Shown: positions 50,087 to 58,492, numbered from the stretch's first letter. The stretch is DNA of 64,000 nt from CAVPUA01 sp963708805 (GCA_963708805.1 CAVPUA010000003.1:620001-684000), one strand, 5' to 3'. Notes: a model not told the origin generated them from the letters alone. Program-made: numbers and translations.

Positions 50087-50117
50087 AACGGCCCATCGAG
50101 AGTCTCGATGGGCCGTT
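50087..50117. terminator. Bidirectional terminator between msrB and rpmJ2
   Basis: AACGGCCCATCGAG (50087-50100), AGT loop, CTCGATGGGCCGTT (50104-50117): a perfect 14-bp stem with TTTT on the plus side and CTTCTT complement on the other. It lies between convergent genes. Confidence 0.93.
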
Positions 50118-50134
50118 TTCGTCTGTCTGTCTGA

Positions 50135-50257
50135 TCAGCCTTGTCGGGCGTTCCAGCGCGGGTTCTTCTTGTTGACGACGAATGTGCGACCGCGACGGCG
50201 GACGACGATCGAGCCGTCCTTGCCCTTGAGCGATTTGACCGAGTTCCGGACCTTCAT
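50135..50257 (-). CDS. rpmJ2: Ribosomal protein bL36, cysteine-free paralogue
   Basis: A 40-residue gene: MKVRNSVKSLKGKDG, then VVRRRGRTFVVNKKNPRWNARQG. It is the alternative L36 (ykgO type) with no zinc-binding Cys, used in place of the zinc-containing L36 when zinc is scarce. A perfect Shine-Dalgarno (AGGAGG) lies 7 nt before ATG 50257. A Zur-like box stands 23 bp upstream. The zinc-binding paralogue must be elsewhere in the genome. Confidence 0.95.
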   Translation of the reverse strand: MKVRNSVKSLKGKDGSIVVRRRGRTFVVNKKNPRWNARQG

Positions 50258-50279
50258 TGCGGCACCTCCTTGTTGACAT

Positions 50280-50294
50280 CGATAACCATTTTCG
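50280..50294. promoter_or_regulatory. Zur-like box upstream of rpmJ2
   Basis: In the gene's direction CGAAAATGGTTATCG, an imperfect palindrome (one mismatch) very close to actinobacterial Zur sites of the GAAAATG-TTTTC type. It overlaps the region where the rpmJ2 promoter must lie. Regulation by zinc is inferred from site, distance and gene type. Confidence 0.6.
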
Positions 50295-50348
50295 ACGCGG
50301 TGCTATTCCGGACTGGCTAGGCTGAGCCGGTGCGATGGCAGCGGTCCG

Positions 50349-50693
50349 GTGGCTGATCCCGACGACGTTCGCGCGATCGCTCTGGGCCTGGCCGGCGCCG
50401 TCGAGATCGAGAGCGAGGGCTTCGACTTCCGCGTCGACGGCAAGGGCTTCGTCTGGTCGTACCCCGAGCGCCAGCCCGGACAGCGGCGCCGCATTCGCAC
50501 CGACATCGCCGTCCTCTATGTCGGCGATGAGGCGGAGAAGCAGGCGCTGGTACTGGGTGAGCCGAAGCTGTTCTTCACCGTGCCGTCCTACGACGGCTTG
50601 CCGCTCGTGATGCTGCGGCTGGACGAGATCGGCGTCCGGCGTCTTCGCGTCCTGATCACCGACGCCTGGCAGATGCGCCACGGCGGGGTCTGA
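50349..50693 (+). CDS. MmcQ/YjbR family DNA-binding-fold protein
   Basis: 114 residues starting at GTG 50349: DDVRAIALGLAGAVEIESEGFDF, GKGFVWSYPERQP and YDGLPLVMLRLDEI, matching the MmcQ/YjbR family (CyaY-like fold, double-wing DNA-binding motif). The end LRVLITDAWQMRHGG is typical. TAGGCT at 50318-50323 may be the promoter. Exact role unknown. Confidence 0.8.
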   Translation: MADPDDVRAIALGLAGAVEIESEGFDFRVDGKGFVWSYPERQPGQRRRIRTDIAVLYVGDEAEKQALVLGEPKLFFTVPSYDGLPLVMLRLDEIGVRRLRVLITDAWQMRHGGV

Positions 50694-50704
50694 CCCGTGT
50701 CGAG

Positions 50705-50781
50705 TGGTGGCCAGGGGCGGGATCGAACCGCCGACCTACCGCTTTTCAGGCGGTCGCTCGTACCAGCTGAGCTACCTGGCC
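50705..50781 (-). tRNA. tRNA-Phe (GAA)
   Basis: Cloverleaf on the reverse strand: acceptor GGCCAGG pairs with CCTGGCC, D-arm AGCTCAGCTGGTACGAGC, anticodon loop CTGAAAA within stem CCGC/GCGG, T-arm GGTTCGATCC. The 3' CCA is encoded (50705-50707). Confidence 0.95.
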
Positions 50782-50832
50782 GCACCGATGCCGCACCGAA
50801 CCGGCCCGGGCATCAGCGTCGAAGCATACCGG

Positions 50833-51456
50833 TCAGCCGAGGGCCGCTTCGTCGTAGCGCTGCCAGATGAGCTCGACGACGGCCGGGTGGACGCCGAGCG
50901 GACGGCTGATCACTCCGGGCGTCAGCGTCACCGCCTTGTCGTAGAACAGACCTTCAGCCAGCAGGTAGGCCGCCGCGTCGCCCTCGATGGGCGAATCGCC
51001 GCCGAGACTCCGCGCCGAGACGGGCCTCCCGAGGGCGTGCGACAGCAGCCAGGCCGCTTGATCCAACTCCTCGGCCGCGCGCGGGTCGGATGAGCCGGTC
51101 GCGACGAGTGTCACCGGCCCGGACGAGCCGGCCTCGCGCAGGCGAGCCGCCAGCGCCCTGGTCAGCAGCGGGGACGGCCCGAGGTGGCGGGCCATGCGCA
51201 CGTCGGTGCGGGAGCCGATTGCGGCCGGGATGTCGTGGGTGACGTGGTAGCCGACCGACAACAGTGCGGGGACCACCGTGACCGGACCGGCCAACGGCGC
51301 CAGCGCGTCCGCGAACGTCGGGGTCAGGACGTCCAGGTAACCGACCTCGACCCGAACCTCGGGTCGCGAAGCACGGACGGCAGCGACCAGATCGGCGAGT
51401 GTTTGCTGGCCGATCGCTGAGCGCGTCCCGTGACCGGCGATCAGCAACGTGTCCAT
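50833..51456 (-). CDS. Sirohydrochlorin chelatase / CbiX-like protein
   Basis: 207 residues. LLIAGHGTRSAIGQQTLADL has the metal-binding His of CbiX/SirB; VVPALLSVGYHVTHDIPAAI carries the second His pair, and the repeat of the fold follows (VTLVATGSSDPRA). It inserts Fe or Co into sirohydrochlorin for siroheme or cobalamin. ATG 51456 gives the family's N-terminus. It is not clustered with other tetrapyrrole genes here. Confidence 0.87.
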   Translation of the reverse strand: MDTLLIAGHGTRSAIGQQTLADLVAAVRASRPEVRVEVGYLDVLTPTFADALAPLAGPVTVVPALLSVGYHVTHDIPAAIGSRTDVRMARHLGPSPLLTRALAARLREAGSSGPVTLVATGSSDPRAAEELDQAAWLLSHALGRPVSARSLGGDSPIEGDAAAYLLAEGLFYDKAVTLTPGVISRPLGVHPAVVELIWQRYDEAALG

Positions 51457-51564
51457 ACCCCTGAAACTACTGGGCGTCCGGGGCTCTGCGAGAACCATCA
51501 CGGTGAGATCGGGGGGCGATCCGGGGACCGTAGACGTGGTCAAGTGCCCCCGAGAAAGGAAGCA

Positions 51565-52260
51565 ATGTCTCCGACGCTGAAGACCGAACCGCCCGTCCGT
51601 CGCGTGCTCGTTCACGTGCGCGCCGATTACCGCAAGGCGGTGGTCACGGCCGTCCTGGCCCTGGCCGCGTTCGCCGCCGGCCACCTCGTCGGCGGCCCGA
51701 GCGCGCACGGCTTCAACGAGCGAGTGGCGGCCTACGCGTGCACCGGTGCCTTCGTGATCTTCGGCGTGATCGCCACCCGTCTGGTCGCCGACGAGTTGTC
51801 CCGGGTCAGCAGCGCGAAGGCCGGCGTCGCGACGGCCGGGCCGCTGCGAGTGGGGGCGTTGCTGGTCGGCTACGCCGTCGTGCTCTTCCTCGCGCTGGGC
51901 ATGCTCGCGTTCCCCGTTGGTCACCTGCTCGTCGGCGGCGCGATCACCGGCGTAGTCGTTGGCATCGCGGCCCAGCAGGCCCTCGGCAACGTGTTCGCCG
52001 GACTCGTCCTGCTGTTCACCCGCCCGTACGTTCCGGGTGAGCGGATCCTGGTCCGTTCGGGCGCCCTGAACGGCCCCTTCACCGGGACGGTCACCGGCGT
52101 CGGACTGCTCTACACGACGGTCGACACCGCCGATGGCCCGACGAACATCCCCAACTCGCAGCTGCTGGCGTCGGCCGTGGGACCGGCGCCGTCGGACGAC
52201 GCCGACGACCATGAACGGACGCTCGACGAGAACATGAACGGCGCCCGTCGCGATAGTTAA
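51565..52260 (+). CDS. MscS-family small-conductance mechanosensitive channel
   Basis: 231 residues with three or four TM helices and the pore/vestibule signature GITGVVVGIAAQQALGN-type AAQQALGNVFAGLVLLFTRPYVPGERI. The cytosolic end has PTNIPNSQLLASAVGP. It should open at high membrane tension to release solutes. ATG 51565 has AAAGGA 5 nt before. Short C-terminal vestibule compared with E. coli MscS. Confidence 0.88.
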   Translation: MSPTLKTEPPVRRVLVHVRADYRKAVVTAVLALAAFAAGHLVGGPSAHGFNERVAAYACTGAFVIFGVIATRLVADELSRVSSAKAGVATAGPLRVGALLVGYAVVLFLALGMLAFPVGHLLVGGAITGVVVGIAAQQALGNVFAGLVLLFTRPYVPGERILVRSGALNGPFTGTVTGVGLLYTTVDTADGPTNIPNSQLLASAVGPAPSDDADDHERTLDENMNGARRDS

Positions 52261-52277
52261 TCGCCCGACCTGGGTAT

Positions 52278-52301
52278 CCAGTTGGTGTACTGGACAACTG
52301 G
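52278..52301. promoter_or_regulatory. Inverted repeat before a short ORF
   Basis: CCAGTTG (52278-52284) and CAACTGG (52295-52301) with a 10-nt spacer. The right arm runs into the GGAGGA ribosome site (52300-52305), so the stem could hide it; alternatively it is an operator. Confidence 0.45.
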
Positions 52302-52313
52302 AGGAACTCGCTG

Positions 52314-52469
52314 ATGACGCTCGACGCGTTGGCCGTGGACCGTATGCCGAACCCGTCGTCGGCCAATTCGAGCGGGCACTTGACGGCCCGCCACATAGTG
52401 ATCAACCGGCCACGCACAGCGTGGCCGGCCACGTCGTGTGCGCCATCAAATCCTTGTCCGAAGAGCTGA
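52314..52469 (+). CDS. Putative 51-residue short ORF upstream of GAF-ANTAR gene
   Basis: ATG 52314 has GGAGGA 8 nt before it. The frame runs 51 codons, MTLDALAVDRMPNPSSANS to NPCPKS, ends 20 bp before the next start, and has no family. The strong ribosome site supports translation; a leader-peptide role is possible. Codon use is less typical than in neighbours. Confidence 0.35.
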   Translation: MTLDALAVDRMPNPSSANSSGHLTARHIVINRPRTAWPATSCAPSNPCPKS

Positions 52470-52489
52470 CCGCGCCTGGGAGGTGCGAC

Positions 52490-53353
52490 GTGACCGAAGA
52501 GTCTTCGCCGGACCAGTCTCCGGCCCTGAGTGATCTACTTGCCGATCTCCAGCGCGAGCGCGACGAGCTGCGCGATGGCACCGGGCCGCACGACCGGGCC
52601 GCCGCCCGCCTGGACGAGCTGCTGGGACGCGTTCAAGCGCACCTTGAAGGTGACGTGCGACCCGCGCCCACCGGTATCGGGCTCGCCCCCCATTTGGCCG
52701 AAGTGGCCCAGGTACTGGCCGGCGATCTGACCCTCGACCAGACGCTGCAGAACGTCGTCGCGCTCGCCGTGAACAGCGTGCCCGGCTGCGACTTCGCCGG
52801 CGTCTCGCTGTTGCACCCGGGTCGGGGTATCGAAAGTCCGGCCGTCACCGACGACATCGTCGCGAAGTCCGACGCCATCCAGTACGAACTGAACGAAGGC
52901 CCGTGTATCGACGCGACGTGGGTCGATGCCACCCGGTTGATCGACGACACGGACACCGACGAGCAGTGGCCCAAGTTCGCGCGCCGGGCCTCGGCGCTGG
53001 GCATCGGCAGTCTGCTCGCGGCCCAGCTCGACACCGGCCGCGGGAGCATCGGGGCGCTCAACCTCTACGCGGCCGAGCCGCACGCGTTCGACGAGGAGTC
53101 GCGGGCGATCGCGCTCGCCTTTGCCGCCCACGCGGCGATCGCGCTGGCCGCCGCCCAGCGCGAACAGCATCTGCGTACGGCGGTCGAGAGCCGCCAGATG
53201 ATCGGCCAGGCCGTCGGGATGCTGATGGAACGGCACTCGCTGGCACCGGGGCCGGCGTTCGACCTGCTGGTCAAGGCCTCGCAGCGCAGCAGCCGCAAAC
53301 TGCGCGATGTCGCCGCTCGCGTCGTCGAGTTGGGCCCCGGCGCGCTCAACTGA
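52490..53353 (+). CDS. GAF and ANTAR domain protein
   Basis: 287 residues. GAF domain (about 70-220): LNVVALAVNSVPG-like NVVALAVNSVPGCDFAGVSLL, QYELNEGPCIDATW and IGALNLYAAEPHAFD. ANTAR domain at the end: SRQMIGQAVGMLMERHSL and FDLLVKASQRSSRKLRDVAARV, an RNA-binding antiterminator helix set. GTG 52490 is used because GGGAGG lies 6 nt before it. It probably binds an RNA hairpin in response to a small ligand or redox state and prevents termination. Confidence 0.92.
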   Translation: MTEESSPDQSPALSDLLADLQRERDELRDGTGPHDRAAARLDELLGRVQAHLEGDVRPAPTGIGLAPHLAEVAQVLAGDLTLDQTLQNVVALAVNSVPGCDFAGVSLLHPGRGIESPAVTDDIVAKSDAIQYELNEGPCIDATWVDATRLIDDTDTDEQWPKFARRASALGIGSLLAAQLDTGRGSIGALNLYAAEPHAFDEESRAIALAFAAHAAIALAAAQREQHLRTAVESRQMIGQAVGMLMERHSLAPGPAFDLLVKASQRSSRKLRDVAARVVELGPGALN

Positions 53354-53368
53354 CGCGCTCACAACGGA

Positions 53369-53396
53369 CGAGCCCCCGTCCGCGGACGGGGGCTCG
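53369..53396. terminator. 28-bp perfect palindrome, terminator
   Basis: CGAGCCCCCGTCCG (53369-53382) followed directly by its exact reverse complement (53383-53396). It lies between the GAF-ANTAR gene and tRNA-Asp, which run toward each other. Confidence 0.85.
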
Positions 53397-53401
53397 ATCG
53401 G

Positions 53402-53475
53402 CGACCCCGACCGGACTTGAACCGGCGACTTCCTCCGTGACAGGGAGGCACTCTAACCAGCTGAGCTACGGGGCC
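53402..53475 (-). tRNA. tRNA-Asp (GTC)
   Basis: Cloverleaf with acceptor GGCCCCG/CGGGGTC (one G-T pair), D-arm AGCTCAGCTGGTTAGAGT, anticodon loop CTGTCAC and T-arm CCGGTTCAAGTCCGG. CCA not encoded. Confidence 0.95.
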
Positions 53476-53525
53476 TTGATTGTCGCGCGATCGCCGTCCG
53501 AGGACGACGACAACACGGTACTGCG

Positions 53526-53598
53526 TACCCCCAACGGGATTCGAACCCGTGCTACCGCCTTGAAAGGGCGGCGTCCTGGGCCTCTAGACGATGGGGGC
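53526..53598 (-). tRNA. tRNA-Glu (TTC)
   Basis: Acceptor GCCCCCA/TGGGGGT, anticodon loop CTTTCAA within CGCC/GGCG stems, T-arm ACGGGTTCGAATCCCGT, discriminator A. CCA not encoded. It is 50 bp upstream of tRNA-Asp on the same strand, so the two are probably cotranscribed. Confidence 0.95.
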
Positions 53599-53801
53599 CG
53601 GACCAACCGCTCCATGCTAGCCACGTTGAAGACGTCCCCCAGCATAGGGGACTGCCCGGGCCGTCTCCAAAACCGAGCTGGCGAGTGGCTGAGCCGGACG
53701 TTTTGGTGGCTCCGTGATGTTCTCGTTACCATTTGTTCTCACCGTCTTCACCCACCACCGCGGGCGCCCGTCGCTCTCTGGCGAAGGAGTCCCTCCACCT
53801 C

Positions 53802-55061
53802 GTGGCGTCCGACCAGTACGAGCCGGCCGAGCTCAGCGCCCGGCACCAGGCGCTGCTCGAGGAGCTGCGCAGCCGGACGGCCGGCGCTCAGGCGAGCCGC
53901 CACCGGCCGCGCTGGCGATCGGTGGCGCGCCGGGCGCTCCTGACCGCGGTGGCCTTCAGCGTCCTTCTCGGCGGTTCGGCCGTGGCCGCGACGGGCTACG
54001 AGTACCACCACCTCAACGCCAACATCAAGCGCGTCAACGTGTTGCAGAAGAACGACGTGTCGATCCGCGACGCCTCCGAGCAACTCAACGCCGCCAACTT
54101 CTTGATCATCGGATCGGACTCGCGGGCCGGCGATCAGGCGCAGTACGGAACCGACGTCGAGGGCGAACGATCCGACACCACGATGCTGATCCACCTCTCA
54201 CCCGACCGCACGCGGGCGATCGGCATCAGCATCCCGCGCGACTCCTGGGTCGACATTCCGGCCTGCACTTCCTCGAGCGGCAAGACGCTGCCCGAACACA
54301 TGGGCATGTTCAACTCCGCGATCACCGACGGCGGGCCGGCCTGCACCATCGCCACCGTGCAGAAGCTCACCGGCATCGAGGTCACTCACTACGTCGACGT
54401 CGACTTCGACGGCTTCAAGGCGATGGTCAACGCGTTGGGCACCGTCACCGTCTGCAGCCCCGAGGCGGTCAAGGACCCGCTCAGCGGACTGAAGTTGGTC
54501 AAGGGCAACAACTCCCTCGACGGTGATCAGGCGCTGGCCTACGTCCGGGCCCGCGAGACCCTCGGCGACGGCTCCGACCTGGGACGCATCAAGCGCCAGC
54601 AACGCTTCCTCGGTGACGTCCTGCGGCAGGCGCTCAGCGGTTCGCTGCTGTCGAACCCGGTCAAGCTGACGTCGTTCCTCGACGCGGCGACCAAGGCAAT
54701 CACGCTCGACAGCGGCACGTCGTTCGGTGATCTGCAAACCTTGACGTCGTCGCTGCACGGCCTCGACCCGTCCAAGGTCGTCTTCTACACCGCGCCGATC
54801 AAGAATGCGGACTACACCCCGCCGGGAACGACGATGACCGGTCGCGTGCTGCTCGACCCTGTGGCCGGACGACTGCTCTACGACGACGTGATCAACGACG
54901 CGTCGCTGACCGTCCAGACCCAGATCTCGGTCTCGGCCAGCGCCACGACGGTGACGACCCAGACGCCGACCGCCCCGGCGCCGTCCACCAGCGCGTCCGC
55001 GTCCGCGACGGCGACGCTCCCGGCCGGGATCAGCGGCTCCGACCAGAGCTGCACCCTCTAG
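53802..55061 (+). CDS. LytR-CpsA-Psr (LCP) family cell-wall polymer ligase
   Basis: About 419 residues. A basic head and one TM helix (LLTAVAFSVLLGGSAVAATG) are followed by the extracytoplasmic LCP domain: FLIIGSDSRAGD, TTMLIHLSPDRTRAIGISIPRDSWVDIP and ALAYVRARETLGDGSDLGRIKRQQRFL, with the Arg and Asp that bind the lipid pyrophosphate. A Thr/Ser-rich tail ends it. It attaches glycopolymers to peptidoglycan. GTG 53802 has GAAGGAG 12 nt upstream; TTG 53733 is in frame but lacks a site. Its TAG overlaps the asparaginase stop. Confidence 0.9.
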   Translation: MASDQYEPAELSARHQALLEELRSRTAGAQASRHRPRWRSVARRALLTAVAFSVLLGGSAVAATGYEYHHLNANIKRVNVLQKNDVSIRDASEQLNAANFLIIGSDSRAGDQAQYGTDVEGERSDTTMLIHLSPDRTRAIGISIPRDSWVDIPACTSSSGKTLPEHMGMFNSAITDGGPACTIATVQKLTGIEVTHYVDVDFDGFKAMVNALGTVTVCSPEAVKDPLSGLKLVKGNNSLDGDQALAYVRARETLGDGSDLGRIKRQQRFLGDVLRQALSGSLLSNPVKLTSFLDAATKAITLDSGTSFGDLQTLTSSLHGLDPSKVVFYTAPIKNADYTPPGTTMTGRVLLDPVAGRLLYDDVINDASLTVQTQISVSASATTVTTQTPTAPAPSTSASASATATLPAGISGSDQSCTL

Positions 55062-55999
55062 GCGAACACGCCGGGGCGCACCCGCACCGCGCCGACCGGG
55101 ACACCCCCGCCCAGCACGGCCGTCGCCGAGAGCTCGTCCGGGACCGCGACGCCGAGGATTCGCAGGGCGGCGACCAGCACGGGCTCGGTGGCCCGCTGGG
55201 CACCGTCGTCGATCTTGAGCGCGACCGCCCGACCATCAGGCAGCGCGGCCGCGTAGACCCCTTCGGCTCCGTCCTTGGCGATCAGCCCGGGCACCGCGCT
55301 CATGAGCGTGGTCGCCGAACGCCCGGTTCCGGCCACCAGGTCGGGACGCGCGCGCATGGCATCCGCGACCAGCTGCTGCGGACCAGAGCTCGACGATGCG
55401 ATCCCGGCGAACGCGCGGGCCAGGCCGGTGAGCGAGATCGCGAACAGCGGGGCCCCGCATCCGTCGACGCCGCTGGCGGCCACCTGTTCGCCGGCCTCGG
55501 TGCCGACCGCGCCGCGCATGGCGACCTGCAGCGGGTGGGTCGGGTCGAGGTAGGTCTCGGTCGGCCACCCGTTCGTGACGCAGGTCAGCAGCATGGCCGC
55601 GTGCTTGCCCGAACAGTTCATCGTGATCTTGCGCGGTTCACTGGCGGCCAGCTTGGCCGCTTCGTCGAGGGGCCAATCGGCCGGGCATTGCAGGGCTGAC
55701 TCGTCGAGGTCGGCCGCCGCGAGCATCTGCCGCACCAGCTCGACGTGCTTGCGCTCGCCGGAGTGCGACGCCGCGGCCAGCGCCAGCCAGTCCGCCTCGA
55801 CATCGAGCCCCGATCGCACCATGCCGACGGCCTGCAGCGGCTTGTTGGACGAGCGCGGGAAGATCGGTTGCTCGGCGTCGCCCCATGATCGCGTCGCACC
55901 GTCGGAATCGATCACGACGACCGAACCGCGGTGAACGCTCTCGACGACTCCTGATCGTTCGACGTCGACGAGCGGTACGCCGGGCTGCAGGATGATCAT
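55058..55999 (-). CDS. Asparaginase (Asparaginase_II, PF06089 type)
   Basis: 313 residues. VERSGVVESVHRGSVVVIDSDG, FPRSSNKPLQAVGM, ASHSGERKHVELVRQML and MNCSGKHAAMLLTC are typical blocks; GCGAPLFAISLTGLARAFA and GTGRSATTLM follow. It hydrolyses asparagine to aspartate and ammonia. ATG 55999 overlaps the tyrA stop, so both are one reverse-strand operon. Confidence 0.9.
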   Translation of the reverse strand: MIILQPGVPLVDVERSGVVESVHRGSVVVIDSDGATRSWGDAEQPIFPRSSNKPLQAVGMVRSGLDVEADWLALAAASHSGERKHVELVRQMLAAADLDESALQCPADWPLDEAAKLAASEPRKITMNCSGKHAAMLLTCVTNGWPTETYLDPTHPLQVAMRGAVGTEAGEQVAASGVDGCGAPLFAISLTGLARAFAGIASSSSGPQQLVADAMRARPDLVAGTGRSATTLMSAVPGLIAKDGAEGVYAAALPDGRAVALKIDDGAQRATEPVLVAALRILGVAVPDELSATAVLGGGVPVGAVRVRPGVFA

Positions 56000-56958
56000 G
56001 CCGGCTGCATGCCCAGCAACCGCACCTCGTCGTCGTCGCGAAGCACGGCCGTGACCCAGCCGCCGCGACGTCCGTGATCGCGGAGCTCGGCGCGATCGGC
56101 GGCCAGCTCGACCGGTGCGAACGAGCGATGTTCCCAGTTCATCCGGGCGTCGTGACCGGCTTCGGCGAGCGGCAGGACGGTGCCGTGGTGCGCGAGTTGA
56201 TCACGGGCGGCGCTGAGCCGCGCGACGACGTCGTCGAGTGCGTCGACGAGAGCCGGGTTGCCGTCGCACCAGGTCGCGACCAGATCTGGACGCGTCCGGG
56301 CGACCCGCGACCCGGACATGTACGAACCGGCCGCCAACGAGAGCCCGAGGGCACCGCCGGCCAGCCCGGTCAGCGCCAACGTCTCGGCCAGCACGTGCGG
56401 CAGACCGATGACGCCGGCCACCGCGCTGTCCTGTTCGGCCGCGGTCGTCGGAACCGGCTTGGCCCCCAGGTCGCAGACCAGCTCGGCCAGCGGCAGCCAG
56501 GCGTCGAGGTCGGTGTCGTCCTCGATGGTCAGGGCCCAGGGGGCGTCGCGGAACAACAACGGGTCGGATGCGCGCCAGCCGCTCTCCTCGGTGCCGGCCA
56601 GCGGGTGACCGCCGACGAAGCGGGCGTGGGGCGCCAGCTCGCGAACGGTCTGGAGCACCGGCACCTTGAGCGTTCCGACGTCGGTCAGCACCGTTCGGGC
56701 ACCCAGATGCGGCGCCAGGGACTTGACGGCGGGGGCCACCTGCGGCAGCGGCATGGCCAGGACCACGAGGTCGGCGGCGTGGACGGCGTCGGCGTCCGTG
56801 GGCGCGATGGAGAAGCCTGCCGCGCCGGCGAGACTGGCCGTCTCGGAGTCGACATCGAAGCCGACGACCGACAGGCCGGCGTGCTTCAACGCGTGCATCA
56901 ACGAGCCGCCGATGAGCCCCAGGCCGAGAACGGCGACCCGGCCGAAGGTCCCAGTCAC
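55996..56958 (-). CDS. tyrA: Prephenate dehydrogenase
   Basis: 320 residues. AVLGLGLIGGSLMHALKHAG is the NAD-binding fold, VLTDVGTLKVPVLQ and FVGGHPLAGTEESGWRAS are the active-site loops, and GLPHVLAETLALTG follows in the helical dimer domain. It oxidises prephenate to 4-hydroxyphenylpyruvate for tyrosine. GTG 56958 stands 6 nt after TAGGTT (56965-56970 complement), a leaderless start. No ACT domain. Confidence 0.93.
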   Translation of the reverse strand: MTGTFGRVAVLGLGLIGGSLMHALKHAGLSVVGFDVDSETASLAGAAGFSIAPTDADAVHAADLVVLAMPLPQVAPAVKSLAPHLGARTVLTDVGTLKVPVLQTVRELAPHARFVGGHPLAGTEESGWRASDPLLFRDAPWALTIEDDTDLDAWLPLAELVCDLGAKPVPTTAAEQDSAVAGVIGLPHVLAETLALTGLAGGALGLSLAAGSYMSGSRVARTRPDLVATWCDGNPALVDALDDVVARLSAARDQLAHHGTVLPLAEAGHDARMNWEHRSFAPVELAADRAELRDHGRRGGWVTAVLRDDDEVRLLGMQPA

Positions 56959-57058
56959 GAATCGAACCTATCCCGGGAGGGTCGCCGACTTCCCCCACGG
57001 CATCGGTACGTGTCAGGATCGTGACGTTCTCTCGACGGGAACCTCGAACGGAGCAGCG

Positions 57059-57544
57059 ATGGCGCAAGGCGGATATGCGATCGCCGGCTTTCGCGACGCC
57101 GGAACCTGGCGTTGTGCGCCACTTCCTCCCGCTGTTCTCGGCGATCTGAGCACCCTGCTCGCGGCGTTGCGCTCGCAGAGCCCGGAGGGTGGTCCGTTCG
57201 TGATCGCCAACGTCGACGACGAGTTCTTCCTGATCGCCCGATCGGACGGCCCGCGGGTTTCGCTGTTGCTGTCCGACCTGACGGCGTCGGTCGAATACCC
57301 GCTCGCCGCCCAAGTGCTCGACCGGCTCGGCGAGGAGCCGCCCGAGGACGACGAGCTGGACGAGGTCTGGCCCATCGGTGACCTCGATCTGTTCGCCGAC
57401 CTCGGCCTGCCCGAGGAAGAGATGGAACAGATGCTCGACGACATCGACGCCTACCCGGACGAGATGCTCGACGCGATCGTCGAGCGGATCGGGGTGGAAG
57501 ACACGTTCACGCAGGCGACTGCGCTCGCCCGAGCCGGGTCATGA
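57059..57544 (+). CDS. tRNA adenosine deaminase-associated protein (paralogue 1)
   Basis: 161 residues, acidic. YAIAGFRDAGTWRCAPLPPAV, then LLLSDLTASVEYPLAAQVLDRLGEE, DELDEVWPIGDLDLFADLGL and EMLDAIVERIGVEDTF, the line of the actinobacterial family found next to tadA. ATG 57059 has ACGGAG before it. It overlaps the next, related gene (ATGA). Role unknown; partnership with TadA is inferred from gene order. Confidence 0.85.
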   Translation: MAQGGYAIAGFRDAGTWRCAPLPPAVLGDLSTLLAALRSQSPEGGPFVIANVDDEFFLIARSDGPRVSLLLSDLTASVEYPLAAQVLDRLGEEPPEDDELDEVWPIGDLDLFADLGLPEEEMEQMLDDIDAYPDEMLDAIVERIGVEDTFTQATALARAGS

Positions 57545-58026
57545 GCTACTTCGCGGCCGTGCTGGCCCGGACGGGCGAGAAGTGGCGTGGCACCGAGGTG
57601 TCGCTGGCCGACTGCGAGAGCCTCGACGACATCGCCGATGTCGCTCGTGACGTCGAGGGCGACATCCGTCTATTGATCATCGAGCAGGACGACGAGTACG
57701 CCGTCCTGGCCCGCATCGACGAACTCGACGACGAGATCAGGGTGTTCCTGTCCGACGGGCACGCCGCCGACGGGTATCCGATGGCCGCGTTGATCGCCGA
57801 CGAACTCGACGAGATCGGTGAGTCCGAGTTGGACGACGACCCCGACGCTCCCCCCGCCCACGACAGCGCTCCGTTCGGCGATCCGTCGGTCGTCGAGGAC
57901 CTCGGCACGTCGGCCGGCGAGTTGCTCGCCCTGTGCAATCACGAGGGCACGCTTCCGGTCGACTTGATCATCGCCGTCTGCGATCGCGCCGGTTGCTCGG
58001 ACGCGTTCGAGTCCGTTCGGGCGTGA
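57541..58026 (+). CDS. tRNA adenosine deaminase-associated protein (paralogue 2)
   Basis: 161 residues: YFAAVLARTGEKWRGTEVSLAD, IRVFLSDGHAADGYPMAALIADELDE and, near the end, LIIAVCDRAGCSDAFESVRA. It shares the order of motifs and length with the previous protein, so this is a tandem duplication. It is followed 4 bp later by tadA. The acidic stretch SELDDDPDAPPAHD replaces the first paralogue's linker. Confidence 0.85.
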   Translation: MSYFAAVLARTGEKWRGTEVSLADCESLDDIADVARDVEGDIRLLIIEQDDEYAVLARIDELDDEIRVFLSDGHAADGYPMAALIADELDEIGESELDDDPDAPPAHDSAPFGDPSVVEDLGTSAGELLALCNHEGTLPVDLIIAVCDRAGCSDAFESVRA

Positions 58027-58030
58027 GGCG

Positions 58031-58477
58031 TTGATCGACTCCGCTATGTCGGCCGCGCTGGCCATCGCCCGGGCCGCGCAGGCCGCGGGCGAGGTTCCGG
58101 TCGGGGCCGTGATCCTGAGCGCCTCCGGCTCGATCATCGCCTCCGCCCACAACCAACGGGAGTTGCTGCACGACCCGACCGCGCACGCCGAGGTGGTCGC
58201 GTTGCGGCACGCCGGACAGGCGCTCGGATCGTGGAACCTCTCAGGCTGCACCCTTGCGGTGACGCTCGAACCGTGCACGATGTGCGCCGGTGCGATCGTG
58301 CTGTCGCGGGTCTCGCGCGTCGTCTTCGGGGCCTGGGATCCGAAGGCGGGCGCGGCCGGTTCGCTCTGGGACGTGCTGCGCGATCGCCGGCTGAACCACC
58401 GTCCCGAGGTCGTCTCCGGCGTCCGGGCCGACGAGTGCGCGGGCCTGCTGGAAGAATTCTTCCTCACCCGTCGCTGA
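58031..58477 (+). CDS. tadA: tRNA-specific adenosine deaminase
   Basis: 148 residues. AAQAAGEVPVGAVIL, HDPTAHAEVVALRHAG (zinc His and catalytic Glu) and TLEPCTMCAGAIVLSRV (two zinc Cys) are complete. It converts A34 to inosine in tRNA-Arg. The TTG at 58031 is the start that keeps the usual IDSAMSAALAIARA N-terminus; ATG 58046 is an alternative. A tRNA-Ser gene follows 15 bp later. Confidence 0.93.
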   Translation: MIDSAMSAALAIARAAQAAGEVPVGAVILSASGSIIASAHNQRELLHDPTAHAEVVALRHAGQALGSWNLSGCTLAVTLEPCTMCAGAIVLSRVSRVVFGAWDPKAGAAGSLWDVLRDRRLNHRPEVVSGVRADECAGLLEEFFLTRR

Positions 58478-58492
58478 GGTAGGCTCTGCGAC

